Part shown: one piece after another, positions 55,281 through 64,000 of the stretch | How positions within the stretch are numbered: the first letter of the stretch is position 1 | Layout of the letters: each line of letters begins with the position of its first letter | Origin: an uncultured Caryophanales bacterium | GTDB taxonomy: Bacteria; Bacillota_I; Bacilli_A; RFN20; CAG-826 | Assembly (NCBI GenBank): GCA_946407815.1 | Contig: CAMJPB010000001.1 | Location: forward strand, 434,001-498,000 | Length of the DNA stretch: 64,000 nt | Direction of reading: 5' to 3' | Notes under the pieces: model-generated | Told to the model about the DNA's origin: nothing | The model's database searches: none | The model's input: the letters and a program-made list of their open reading frames with translations, nothing else | Program-made: the position numbers and the translations under genes

Positions 55281-55712
55281 ATGCAAAAAATTCTTATTAG
55301 TGCTTGTCTAGTCGGTGAAAAATGCAACTATAAGGGTCAAGGTAAGTATTGCCCAGATGTTGAAAAACTGAGGGAAAAATATGACCTTGTTTTATTTTGC
55401 CCTGAAATGGAAGGCGGACTAAAATGTCCACGAAATCCTAGTGAAATCAAGGGAAATTCCGTTGTTATGAAGGACGGAACTGATGTCACAAGACAGTTTG
55501 AACTTGGGGCAAATAAAGCTCTCGCACTTTGCAAATATTTGGGTATTACAAAAGCTGTGTTAAAAGAGAATTCTCCATCATGCGGAACTCATCGAATCCA
55601 TAACGGTTATTTCATGGATAGATTAATCGCCGGAATGGGCGTCACAGCAAGACTATTAAAATCCAAAGGAATTGAAGTTTATTCCGAGGACGAAATTGAT
55701 AAACTATTATAA
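55281..55712 (+). CDS. DUF523 family protein
   Basis: 143 aa. Conserved Cys set: ISACLVGEKCNYKGQGKY, CPEMEGGLKCPR and LKENSPSCGTHRIHNG. Family typical length. Function unestablished; the Cys pattern suggests metal or cluster binding. Followed by a shared terminator. Confidence 0.85.
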   Translation: MQKILISACLVGEKCNYKGQGKYCPDVEKLREKYDLVLFCPEMEGGLKCPRNPSEIKGNSVVMKDGTDVTRQFELGANKALALCKYLGITKAVLKENSPSCGTHRIHNGYFMDRLIAGMGVTARLLKSKGIEVYSEDEIDKLL

Positions 55713-55715
55713 AAC

Positions 55716-55739
55716 AAAACCCACTTTAGAGTGGGTTTT
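55716..55739. terminator. Bidirectional terminator between DUF523 and dUTPase-like genes
   Basis: Ten-pair stem AAAACCCACT/AGTGGGTTTT with loop TTAG. A-rich before and T-rich after on both strands, and both flanking genes converge on it. Confidence 0.88.
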
Positions 55740-55745
55740 AATTTG

Positions 55746-56240
55746 CTAATAATTTGTTTGTTGTCTGACGTAATTTACGTCTAATTTTTTCTTGTAAGAA
55801 TCAATGATATCTTGAGGTTTCATTTTGACTGCTTGAGAGAGATTCAAATAGACTTGGAATGCCTTCTCATAATGCTTCAAATCAAAGTGAGTTTTTAAAG
55901 CAATGCAAGCTTTATAAGTTTCAAGAATTTGCGTTGTTAAATCTTTGCGAGATTTTCTCAATTTGTATTCATATTTTGTAGCACCAAGAGGAATGCCAAG
56001 TGAAAGTAAGAAATGCATACCATCTGCATACTCGTCCATAATGACATCTTTTGGAGAAGGTCCTTTACTGGACCAAAACTTAAAGCATCTTGTTTCATTA
56101 GCGAATTCACCAATTTCTACGATGAGTGCTAACAAACGTCTTTCAATTGTACTTTCGTAAGTAATGCCGTGATTCTTAGCAATTTCTTTATCAAGACCAG
56201 CTTGTAAAGAATATAATTCTTTGAGATTTACTGTTTTCAT
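55746..56240 (-). CDS. All-alpha dUTPase-like (dUTPase_2/MazG-type) pyrophosphatase
   Basis: 164 aa helical nucleotide pyrophosphatase. Metal motifs EIGEFANETRCFKFW (ExxE) and MDEYADGMHF (ExxD). Substrate likely dUTP by family; not proven. GGAG ribosome site about 11 bases before the ATG. Confidence 0.82.
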   Translation of the reverse strand: MKTVNLKELYSLQAGLDKEIAKNHGITYESTIERRLLALIVEIGEFANETRCFKFWSSKGPSPKDVIMDEYADGMHFLLSLGIPLGATKYEYKLRKSRKDLTTQILETYKACIALKTHFDLKHYEKAFQVYLNLSQAVKMKPQDIIDSYKKKLDVNYVRQQTNY

Positions 56241-56261
56241 ATTTAAATAACTCCGCGAACT

Positions 56262-56270
56262 ATTTTAACA
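56262..56270 (-). promoter_or_regulatory. Extended -10 of the dUTPase-like gene
   Basis: Minus strand TGtTAAAAT, about 20 bases before the ATG at 56240. Here a short leader with a GGAG site is present, so this one is not leaderless. Confidence 0.5.
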
Positions 56271-56309
56271 TAGCATTTATTTTTTCGTTTAATATTTTTG
56301 CTAACTTTA

Positions 56310-56338
56310 TTGCGAATAAAACCGCTATTGTTTATAAT
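56310..56338 (+). promoter_or_regulatory. Promoter of ackA
   Basis: TTGCGA (56310-56315), 17-base spacer, TATAAT (56333-56338). A TAGGAG site follows in the leader. Confidence 0.75.
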
Positions 56339-56348
56339 TGTAAACAAT
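56327..56348. promoter_or_regulatory. Inverted repeat over the ackA -10; candidate operator
   Basis: ATTGTTTA and TAAACAAT flank TAATTG, a perfect 8-base inverted repeat that covers the -10 box. The TTGT...ACAA ends recall Rex (NADH sensor) sites, though the spacing is two bases longer than the Rex consensus I know. Confidence 0.5.
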
Positions 56349-56362
56349 TAGGAGATTATATT

Positions 56363-57556
56363 ATGTCTAAAGTAATGGCAGTAAACGCTGGCTCTTCAAG
56401 TTTGAAGTTTAAACTCTATGAAATGCCAGAAGAAAAAGTACTTTGTTCCGGTAACGTGGAACGTATTGGTCTAGAAGACGCAATTTTTGGTATGAAATGG
56501 GGAGGCGAATCAGAAAAGAAAGTCCTTCCTGTTAAAGATCACGCTAAAGGCGTTGAACTAGTCATCCAAGGAATGCTCGAACATGGAATTGTTCAAGATA
56601 TGAATGAAATCGTGGCTGTTGGTCACCGTATCGTTCAAGGTGGTAAATACTTCTCAAAATCCGAACTTTTTGATGCAGATACCGAAGCCAAGATTGAATC
56701 TTTGATTCCACTTGCACCACTACACAACAAGGCTCACTTAGTCGGATTTAGAGCTTTTAAACAAATTCTTCCTAACGTTACACACGTTGCAGTTTTTGAT
56801 ACAGCTTTCCATCAAACAATGGAACCTGAAGATTATATCTTCCCTATTCCAAAAGAATTCACAGAAAAATATGATTGCAGACGTTATGGCGCACACGGAA
56901 CATCACACAAATTCTTAGCTCAAGAAGGTGCGAAATATTTACCAGGTGTTGAACATCCAAGAATAATTTCTTGCCACATTGGTTCAGGTGCATCCATCAC
57001 CGCTATTAGAGATGGCAAATGCGTTGCAACATCAATGGGCTTAACACCTTTAGGTGGCATCATGATGGGTACACGTACAGGTGATTTAGATCCATCCGTC
57101 ATGAATTACTTATGTAAATGTACCGGAATTTCAGTTGAAGAAATGTATCAAATCTTCAATAAGAAATCTGGTTTCTTAGGTGTCTCATGTGTTTCTAATG
57201 ACTCTAGAGATGTCATCGCTGCAGCTGCTGCAGGAAATAAAGATGCCCAACTTTCAATTAGATTATTCACAAGACGTATTGCCGATTTTATCGGTCAATA
57301 CTTTGTTAGACTTGGCGGAGCAGATTTAATTATTTTCTCTGCAGGTATTGGCGAAAACTCATTCGAAGCTCGTGAAGAAATCTGTAAAGAAGTCGCACCA
57401 GCACTTGGCTTAAGTATCGATTACGAACTTAACAAAACACTTAGAGGTAAGGAAGCTGTTATTTCAAAACCTGACTCAAAGATTAAAGTTGTCATTATCC
57501 CAACTGACGAAGAAGTCATGATTGCAAGAGATACTTACGCTTTCTATAAGAAATAA
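56363..57556 (+). CDS. ackA: Acetate kinase
   Basis: 397 aa, makes ATP from acetyl phosphate at the end of sugar fermentation. Motifs: MAVNAGSSSLKFKLYEM, VFDTAFHQTM, RYGAHGTSHKF, GLTPLGGIMMGTRTGDLDP and FSAGIGENS. Full length. Upstream promoter carries a possible redox operator. The next gene starts one base after its stop. Confidence 0.97.
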   Translation: MSKVMAVNAGSSSLKFKLYEMPEEKVLCSGNVERIGLEDAIFGMKWGGESEKKVLPVKDHAKGVELVIQGMLEHGIVQDMNEIVAVGHRIVQGGKYFSKSELFDADTEAKIESLIPLAPLHNKAHLVGFRAFKQILPNVTHVAVFDTAFHQTMEPEDYIFPIPKEFTEKYDCRRYGAHGTSHKFLAQEGAKYLPGVEHPRIISCHIGSGASITAIRDGKCVATSMGLTPLGGIMMGTRTGDLDPSVMNYLCKCTGISVEEMYQIFNKKSGFLGVSCVSNDSRDVIAAAAAGNKDAQLSIRLFTRRIADFIGQYFVRLGGADLIIFSAGIGENSFEAREEICKEVAPALGLSIDYELNKTLRGKEAVISKPDSKIKVVIIPTDEEVMIARDTYAFYKK

Positions 57557-57557
57557 T

Positions 57558-58544
57558 ATGGAAAAACTCATTGAAGAAAGATTAAAACCGCAGTTTGAAT
57601 TAATTGATAAGTTTTTTGAAGCTATCGAAAAGTTTGACAGAATTGCTGTTTTCAGACATGAAAAACCTGACTACGATGCGTTCGGTAGCCAACTCGGTAT
57701 GGTTCAATTTATAAAAGATAATTATCCAAACAAAGAAGTTATCGCAGTTGGCGATGATCACGTTACATTGACAGGAAAATGTTTTCCTGAAATGCAAAAA
57801 TATGATGATTCTTGGTTTGAACAAGATTTTTTAGCTATCATTTTAGATTTATCTAACATAGATAGAATCGCTGATGATAGAGCAAAAAAAGCAAAATACA
57901 CTGTTAAGATTGACCATCACCCACTTGTTGAACATTTTGGGGATGTTGAAATCGTTGACGAAACAATGTCTGCTGCTGGTGAATTACTCGCTTCTATCTT
58001 CTTCTCCAAAGGAGACAAATACAAAGTTAGCAAAGAATGCGCCGAGAATCTTTTTAAAGCAATTGTTGGTGACTCAGGTAGATTCTTGTATGAATCTGTT
58101 AACGCTCACACCTTCCTAATCGCTCAAAAGCTTTTAGAAGCTGGCGTAGATATGCCTAAGGTTTATCACCAAATTTACGATAACGACAAAACTGACTTAC
58201 TAGTCAAAACTTACATCTTAAAACATTACAAAGTAACACCACACGGAGTTGCTTACTATGTTTTAACAGACAAACTCCTAAAGAAATTCCACTTACAACC
58301 AATACAAGGTAAGGAAAATATTAATATTTTCGCTCACTTTAATGGTATTAATGCATGGCTCTCAATTACCGAAGATAAAAAGAAAGGTAACTGGAGAGTT
58401 TCTATTAGAAGTGCAGGTACACCAATCGACAAATTAGCAGAAAAATTTGGCGGAGGCGGCCACGCACAAGCTAGTGCAACTAAATTCAAAACTCGTAAAG
58501 AGGTTAGAGAGTTTATTGCTGCACTCGATCAACTTTTCGAATAA
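57558..58544 (+). CDS. nrnA: DHH-family bifunctional oligoribonuclease/pAp phosphatase
   Basis: 328 aa from the ATG at 57558, one base after the ackA stop. DHH motifs: RHEKPDYDAFGSQ, ILDLSNIDR, KIDHHPLVEHFG, and DHHA1 end GGGGHAQASATKF. Degrades nanoRNA and 3'-phosphoadenosine-5'-phosphate in Bacillus and Mycoplasma relatives. Confidence 0.9.
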   Translation: MEKLIEERLKPQFELIDKFFEAIEKFDRIAVFRHEKPDYDAFGSQLGMVQFIKDNYPNKEVIAVGDDHVTLTGKCFPEMQKYDDSWFEQDFLAIILDLSNIDRIADDRAKKAKYTVKIDHHPLVEHFGDVEIVDETMSAAGELLASIFFSKGDKYKVSKECAENLFKAIVGDSGRFLYESVNAHTFLIAQKLLEAGVDMPKVYHQIYDNDKTDLLVKTYILKHYKVTPHGVAYYVLTDKLLKKFHLQPIQGKENINIFAHFNGINAWLSITEDKKKGNWRVSIRSAGTPIDKLAEKFGGGGHAQASATKFKTRKEVREFIAALDQLFE

Positions 58545-58546
58545 AT

Positions 58547-61500
58547 ATGATTTATACCCCACTCCACGTCTATAGCGGTTATTCGCTTTTAAAAAGCGGT
58601 CTTAAAATAGACCAATATTTAGACGTGGCCAAAAAGATGGGGTTAACAACTGTTGGCATTTCTGACTTTGCAACTCTTACTGGCGCACCAGTTCTTTATC
58701 ACGAAGCTGAAAAACGTGGTCTTAAAGTCATTCTTGGTGAAGATTTAGTCATAGAAAACTTACTTTTCTCATTCTTTGTTCTAAATGAACAAGGCTACAA
58801 AAATCTTCTCAAAATGTCTTTAGAAGTTGAAAACGGAAACCATTTTAAAGATGTTATTTTAGAACATAACGAAGGACTTGTAGTTGTGCTAACAACTCAA
58901 AACGATGTTCTTAAGCAAGCCTTAATTACTGAACCAGATTCATTCGCGAGAAAACTCGCCAAATTGACTCGTGGTTTTTCAAACTTCTATTTAGGTTTAG
59001 AAGCAACTGACGAAAATGCTTATATGGAATCCATTAGAGAATTTGCCTTTTCTCATGGATATAAGCTTTTAGCTTACCCTTCCATTAAATATATCAAACC
59101 TGAAGATGCGATTGTTTTGGAAATGATGAAAGCAATCGATACAAAAGAAGTCTTAGAGATTAAATCTCTATCTGGTAACGAATACCTTAAAACTCCAGAA
59201 GAAATCGCTAAGCTTTACACAGAAGAAGAAATCCAAAACGTTGAAGAACTAGTGTCTCAAGTTGATTTCACATTTGTGAAACCTAGAGGAAAATTAATCT
59301 CTTGGTTAGATATTACAGGAGAAAAAGGCGATGATGCACTTGCAAGAATTGCAAAGGAAGGTTTAATTGCTAAAGGAAAAACTTCGCTAGAATATAATTC
59401 TAGACTAGAATTTGAATTAAACACTATTAAGCAAATGGGTTATAGCGATTATTTCTTAATCGTTAAAGACTACATTGACTACGCTAGAAATCATGGAATT
59501 GCTGTTGGTCCAGGCCGTGGTTCGGCATCAGGTTCTTTGGTTTCCTATGCTTTAGGCATCACTGTTCCTGACCCACTTCAATACAATCTATTGTTTGAAC
59601 GTTTCTTAAATCCTGCCAGACAAACAATGCCTGATATTGACGTTGACTTTAGCGACATCCACCGTGAAGAAGTTGTTGCTTACATTCGTGAGAAATATGG
59701 CTCAGATCACGTTGCAAGAATTCAAGCAGTTCAAACTTTAGGTGCAAAAGCAGCACTTAATGATGTTGGTAGAATCTTTAATTATGAGAAACACGACATC
59801 GAGTTATTCACTAAACTCATCAAAGATGAGGGCGAAGATAAATCAACACTTAGAGATTTCTACAAAACCAATAAAACTTTTAGAGATCTTGTTAATAGCG
59901 ACAAGTATTATTTAGAAATTGTCACTCTTGCTAGCAAGATTGAAGGTCTTCCACGTCAAGGCAGTTTACATGCTGTTGGTATTGTTTTAAATGCTGAACC
60001 TCTAGAAGGCGTCATTCCTCTTTCAAATGCTTTTGATGGAGGCTATGTCGAACAGTTCGAAAAAGATTACATTGAGGAACAAGGTTTCCTTAAAATGGAT
60101 ATTTTAGCACTTCGCAACTTAACAATTGTTGAAGATTGCTTAGCTTTGCTAAGCTTAAAAGGAATTAAGATTGATCGAGACGAAATTCCTTATGATGATC
60201 CAGCCGCAATTAAAGTAATCGCATCAGCCAAAACAATGGGTTTATTCCAACTTGAATCTGCTGGAATGAGAAATGCTATTAAGACTTTAAAGATAAAATC
60301 TTTTGAAGATGTTGTTCAATTATTAGCTTTATATCGTCCAGGTCCAATGGACTCCATAAACGAATTTGCAAAAAAGAAAAATTCTGGTGTTAAGCCAAAA
60401 TACCTTTCACCAGTTCTTGAAGAAATTTTAGCACCTACTTATGGCACCATTGTTTATCAAGAACAAATTATGCAAATTGCTGCAAAAATGGCTGGATTCT
60501 CCTTAGGAGAAGCTGACTCATTTAGAAGAGCAGTTTCTAAGAAAGATGCTAAGAAACTCGAGGCTTTACGTTCTTCCTTTGTAAAAGGAGCAATGAAAAA
60601 CGGATATAAACAAGAAGAAGCAACTGACGTTTTCAATCTTATTGATAAGTTCGCTAACTATGGTTTTAACCGTTCGCACTCACTTGTATATGCAATCTTC
60701 ACATGCCGTATGGCGTACCTTAAGGCACATTACCCACGTGAATTCTATGCTTCGATTCTATCGAACGCCTCCACTACCGAATTTAATAATACAATCGCTG
60801 AAATGAAGGCTTTAAAGATTAAAGCAAAGTGCCCAGATATCAATAAATCTGGTCTATTCTTCACACTTGATGGTGACAATATTTTATTCCCAATCACTTC
60901 AGTTAAGGGTGTTTCAGGAGTTACAGCAAAAAATATCATTACCGAAAGGACCTTTGGTGAGTTCAAAGATCTTTTCGATTTTGTCATTAGAATGAAAAAG
61001 TATCGCTTTAGCGATGCTCAATTAATGAGCCTCATCGATGCCGGTGCATTCGACTCAATTGAACCTTCACGTGCATCCTTGCGCCTTAACATACCTAACG
61101 CACTTTCATATGCTGGAGCGTTATTAGACGACCAAGGTTTAGTGAGCATTGATCCAAATTTCTTACCAAAACCTACTATTATCAAAACTGATGATGACCT
61201 ACTTGATAATCTCAATAGAGAGTTCCGAGCTTTAGGTTTAATGGTGTCAGCATCACCACTTGATGCTTATAAGACAAAGATAAAATCTTTGAAAGCATTT
61301 TCACTTGATCAAATTGACTCCTCAAGTGGAGATATAAAAGCAGTTGGAATTATTAAGGCAATCAAGAAAATTACAACCAAAAAGAAACAACAGATGGCGT
61401 ATGTAACAGTCTACGATGACACTCTAGAATTAGAGCTAACCGTCTTTCCTGAAGCTTATGCGAAATCTGTGTCTGCTATTAAGAAAAACAACATTGTTGT

Positions 61501-61573
61501 TATTGAAGGATATTATCGTTCGTTCAAAGATGAATTCTCAGTAACTCAGATTACATCATTGGAGGAAAAGTAA
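58547..61573 (+). CDS. dnaE: DNA polymerase III alpha subunit, DnaE type
   Basis: 1008-aa replicative polymerase of family C. Polymerase motifs GPGRGSASGSLVSYALGI, MPDIDVDFSD (catalytic Asp), LYRPGPMDSI, and YQEQIMQIA; helix-hairpin-helix and an OB domain at the C-terminus (VGIIKAIKKITTKKKQQMAYVTVYDD). The N-terminal PHP domain (PLHVYSGYSLL, GISDFATLTG) lacks the metal-binding His residues (HxxVHS and DH of Bacillus DnaE). No clear ribosome site; start follows nrnA by two bases. Confidence 0.95.
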   Translation: MIYTPLHVYSGYSLLKSGLKIDQYLDVAKKMGLTTVGISDFATLTGAPVLYHEAEKRGLKVILGEDLVIENLLFSFFVLNEQGYKNLLKMSLEVENGNHFKDVILEHNEGLVVVLTTQNDVLKQALITEPDSFARKLAKLTRGFSNFYLGLEATDENAYMESIREFAFSHGYKLLAYPSIKYIKPEDAIVLEMMKAIDTKEVLEIKSLSGNEYLKTPEEIAKLYTEEEIQNVEELVSQVDFTFVKPRGKLISWLDITGEKGDDALARIAKEGLIAKGKTSLEYNSRLEFELNTIKQMGYSDYFLIVKDYIDYARNHGIAVGPGRGSASGSLVSYALGITVPDPLQYNLLFERFLNPARQTMPDIDVDFSDIHREEVVAYIREKYGSDHVARIQAVQTLGAKAALNDVGRIFNYEKHDIELFTKLIKDEGEDKSTLRDFYKTNKTFRDLVNSDKYYLEIVTLASKIEGLPRQGSLHAVGIVLNAEPLEGVIPLSNAFDGGYVEQFEKDYIEEQGFLKMDILALRNLTIVEDCLALLSLKGIKIDRDEIPYDDPAAIKVIASAKTMGLFQLESAGMRNAIKTLKIKSFEDVVQLLALYRPGPMDSINEFAKKKNSGVKPKYLSPVLEEILAPTYGTIVYQEQIMQIAAKMAGFSLGEADSFRRAVSKKDAKKLEALRSSFVKGAMKNGYKQEEATDVFNLIDKFANYGFNRSHSLVYAIFTCRMAYLKAHYPREFYASILSNASTTEFNNTIAEMKALKIKAKCPDINKSGLFFTLDGDNILFPITSVKGVSGVTAKNIITERTFGEFKDLFDFVIRMKKYRFSDAQLMSLIDAGAFDSIEPSRASLRLNIPNALSYAGALLDDQGLVSIDPNFLPKPTIIKTDDDLLDNLNREFRALGLMVSASPLDAYKTKIKSLKAFSLDQIDSSSGDIKAVGIIKAIKKITTKKKQQMAYVTVYDDTLELELTVFPEAYAKSVSAIKKNNIVVIEGYYRSFKDEFSVTQITSLEEK

Positions 61574-64000
61574 ATGAATAAAATTTATATTGTTGACGGT
61601 AATTCCTTACTTTTTAGAGCTTATTATGCGACAGCGGCTATGTCTGGCCCTGAAAATTTAATGAGAGCTCATGATGGTACTCCTACCAATGCTGTTTTTG
61701 CATTCTCAAATATGATTAACAAAATCCTTCAAGGTTTAAAAGAAGGAGATGGCTTATTCGTAGGCTTTGACACTGGAAAAGCAACATTTAGACATAAAGA
61801 AGACGAAAAATATAAGGCAAATAGAAAGCCTTGCCCAGAAGAATTAAAAATTCAAATGCCACTTGCAAGAGAATTCCTTAAATCTCTTAACATTTTCTGG
61901 TTTGAGAAAGAAGGATTTGAGGCAGACGATGTCTGCGGAACTGTTGCAAAGATGGCTGGAAACGAAGGAAAAGAAGTTATTGTTTACACCTCCGATAGAG
62001 ATTTCCTTCAATTAATTGATAAACACATCTCAATTCATATTATTAAGACAGGAATGTCTAATATAGACATAATGAACGAATCTACAATGCCTGAGAAGTA
62101 TGGTTTTTCACCACTTCAAATTATTGATTTCAAAGGTCTTCGTGGAGACTCTTCCGATAATTTACCAGGCATTCCAGGTGTTGGAGATAAAACTGCAACC
62201 CAATTAATTCAACAATATGGTTCATTTGAAGCAATTGTCGAAGCCGCCAAGAGTATGACTTCAAAAGTCGGGCAATCAATTGTCGCAAATCAAGAACAAG
62301 GTAGACATTGTTATCAAATGGCTAAGATTGAGACAAATGTCGAACTTCCATTTAAGGTAGAAGATGTTATTTATCACGGTTACGACTTTGCAAAGATCCA
62401 CGATTTTTGTGCATCTTTAGACATGAAACAACTTCTAAACAGACTTCCAACAGGTTTGAAAAAACTTTCATACGAAGAAAATATCGAAGTCAAATATGAA
62501 GAAGTTGACTCACTAAAAGGCATTGATGTTGGAAACGAAATTGCTATCGCTTTAGACATTGAACCGGGTAATTATCATAAGTCCACCGTCTATGGAATGG
62601 CTATCTGCACGCCTTCAAAAATCCTCTATATTCGTGAGGAAAATTTCAAAAATACCCAGGAATTCGCGGAGATTTTGAAAAATCCAGACATTAAAAAATA
62701 CTGCTATGATTACAAAGCAATTAAGGTTGCTATGTCATATTTAGGATTTGAAGTTCAAGGTTTATATTTTGATGTTTTACTCGCTGCATACTTGCTTGAT
62801 TCAACATTAAACAACAACCCTGATCAAATTATGAATTATCTCGGGCAAGATATTTCTTCAAACAAAGACGGACTTTCATTGTTTGATAATTCTGATCCAG
62901 AAAGAACTGCTAAACTTGCATTCGCATCTAAACGTGTCGCGAATAAGTGCTTCACTGAGCTCGAACATCTTGAATGCAGAAAGCTCTATGACGAAGTAGA
63001 AATTCCACTTGCAAGTGTCTTAGCAGAAATTGAAATTGAAGGTTTCCCACTTCACGAAGATGTGCTTCTAAAAATGGGCGAAAACTTCAAAACAAATTTA
63101 GAAAATATTCGTTCAAGAATATATGGAATGGCAGGTCAAGAATTTAACATCGATTCACCTAAACAAGTCGGCGAAATCTTATATGGAAAACTTAACCTTG
63201 CTAACCCAGAAAAGACTAAATCAACATCGGTTGAAACTCTTAAATATTTAGTCGATAAACATCCAATTGTTAGTGAAATTCTATTATATAGAAAATACGC
63301 AAAACTTCTTTCAACTTATGTTGATGGATTAATCTCACAAATTCATGGAGATGGAAAGATTCACGCTATCTTTAATCAAGCCTTAACTCAAACAGGAAGG
63401 CTTTCATCTAGTGAGCCAAATTTACAAAATATTTCGGTTCGTGATGAAGAAGGAAAAATGATCAGAAAAGCCTTCTATTACGATGACGAAGATATCTCAA
63501 TTCTTTCCCTTGATTACAGTCAAATTGAACTTAGAATTTTAGCCTCACTTTCAGGTTGTAAAGCACTCCAAGCAGTCTTTGCAGCGGGCGAAGATATTCA
63601 CTCCGCTACTGCTAAACGAGTTTTCAAAACTGATAACCCAACAGCATTAGACAGAAGAAAAGCTAAGGCTGTTAACTTTGGTTTAATTTATGGTATTTCT
63701 GAGTTTGGTCTAGCAGAACAAATTGGCTGCACTAGAAAAGAAGCTAAAGAAATCATGACAAACTTCTTTGAAGCCTACCCAGAAATTAATGATTACTTTA
63801 GAAAAATTAATGAACAAGTTAATGATAAAGAATACGTCTCTACCTTGTTAGGTAGAAAACGATTCCTTCGTGAAATTCATGACGCTAATTATCAAGTTAG
63901 AGAATTTGCAAGACGTGCAGCAATGAATGCTCCAATTCAAGGAACTGCTGCTGATTTAATTAAGATTGCAATGATTCAAGTTAATAAAGCTCTTAAAGAT
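61574..64000 (+). CDS. polA: DNA polymerase I (runs off right edge)
   Basis: 809 codons are present from the ATG at 61574 (immediately after the dnaE stop), with GGAGGAAA upstream. The 5'-3' exonuclease domain is complete (YIVDGNSLLFRAYYA, YTSDRDFLQLI, GLRGDSSDNLPGIPGVGDKTA). A 3'-5' exonuclease-like domain keeps a D-x-E (ALDIEPG), so proofreading may be active, but other sites are not clear. Polymerase motifs A (LDYSQIELRILA) and B (RRKAKAVNFGLIYGISEFG) are seen; motif C is beyond the edge. Fills in after RNA primers and repair. Confidence 0.95.
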   Translation, partial: MNKIYIVDGNSLLFRAYYATAAMSGPENLMRAHDGTPTNAVFAFSNMINKILQGLKEGDGLFVGFDTGKATFRHKEDEKYKANRKPCPEELKIQMPLAREFLKSLNIFWFEKEGFEADDVCGTVAKMAGNEGKEVIVYTSDRDFLQLIDKHISIHIIKTGMSNIDIMNESTMPEKYGFSPLQIIDFKGLRGDSSDNLPGIPGVGDKTATQLIQQYGSFEAIVEAAKSMTSKVGQSIVANQEQGRHCYQMAKIETNVELPFKVEDVIYHGYDFAKIHDFCASLDMKQLLNRLPTGLKKLSYEENIEVKYEEVDSLKGIDVGNEIAIALDIEPGNYHKSTVYGMAICTPSKILYIREENFKNTQEFAEILKNPDIKKYCYDYKAIKVAMSYLGFEVQGLYFDVLLAAYLLDSTLNNNPDQIMNYLGQDISSNKDGLSLFDNSDPERTAKLAFASKRVANKCFTELEHLECRKLYDEVEIPLASVLAEIEIEGFPLHEDVLLKMGENFKTNLENIRSRIYGMAGQEFNIDSPKQVGEILYGKLNLANPEKTKSTSVETLKYLVDKHPIVSEILLYRKYAKLLSTYVDGLISQIHGDGKIHAIFNQALTQTGRLSSSEPNLQNISVRDEEGKMIRKAFYYDDEDISILSLDYSQIELRILASLSGCKALQAVFAAGEDIHSATAKRVFKTDNPTALDRRKAKAVNFGLIYGISEFGLAEQIGCTRKEAKEIMTNFFEAYPEINDYFRKINEQVNDKEYVSTLLGRKRFLREIHDANYQVREFARRAAMNAPIQGTAADLIKIAMIQVNKALKD

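Overview
The window is a low-GC chromosomal segment from a Bacillota/Mycoplasmatota-grade bacterium. It uses the standard stop set: mutS2 ends on TGA in a 4-base overlap with uvrC, and Trp is TGG, so this is not a UGA=Trp Mollicute. It carries a reduced division cluster (rsmH, ftsA, ftsZ) with none of the usual peptidoglycan genes beside it, many secreted lipoproteins and T-box-controlled aminoacyl-tRNA synthetases. No LPXTG-anchored protein is seen. I infer a gut-type, host-associated, starch-eating Bacilli/Mollicutes relative (RF39 or Izemoplasma-like), possibly wall-less. The taxon is inference only.

Region 1 (1-27.1 kb, all minus strand) is one large alpha-glucan locus. In transcription order it holds a maltose/maltodextrin ABC transporter (malE with Big2 domains, malF, malG, and a malK enlarged to 853 aa by a coiled coil) and two small lipoproteins. 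After a new promoter come an extracellular GH13 amylase lipoprotein, a carbohydrate-binding-type lipoprotein, a type I pullulanase, a Big2 lipoprotein and a 1248-aa Big2/CBM26 giant. After another promoter come a SipW-type signal peptidase and two SipW-type secreted starch-binding proteins (CBM26 and CBM20). Last are glgB and glgP for intracellular glycogen. Together they form a surface starch-capture, cut, import and store system, comparable in logic to Sus but built from Gram-positive parts.

Region 2 (27.1-37.7 kb) is mixed: a small membrane protein, a C-terminally membrane-anchored surface protein, an SDR oxidoreductase, a lone Phd-type antitoxin, and uvrC-mutS2. It then has a small accessory island with an ORF6N-PLD-like protein, a decayed ORF6N remnant, and an MntA/HepT toxin-antitoxin pair with a DNA-binding-like N-terminal domain. 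rnhC closes the region.

Region 3 (37.7-50.8 kb, minus strand) is housekeeping: pheS-pheT (Phe T-box), DUF177, rsmH, asnA, ftsA, ftsZ, ileS (Ile T-box), lspA and an rluD-type gene. Region 4 (50.8-64 kb) holds a 988-aa Big2 lipoprotein, an rRNA methyltransferase, a YgjP-type metallopeptidase, a DUF523 protein, an all-alpha dUTPase-like protein, ackA, an nrnA-type DHH phosphoesterase, dnaE and polA (cut by the right edge).

A window-wide pattern is that several single genes have an extended -10 box (TGnTANNNT) only 6-9 bases before the ATG and no Shine-Dalgarno site, so their mRNAs are probably leaderless. Operon and lipoprotein genes use normal AGGAGG-type sites. No tRNA, rRNA, CRISPR array or insertion sequence was recognised.
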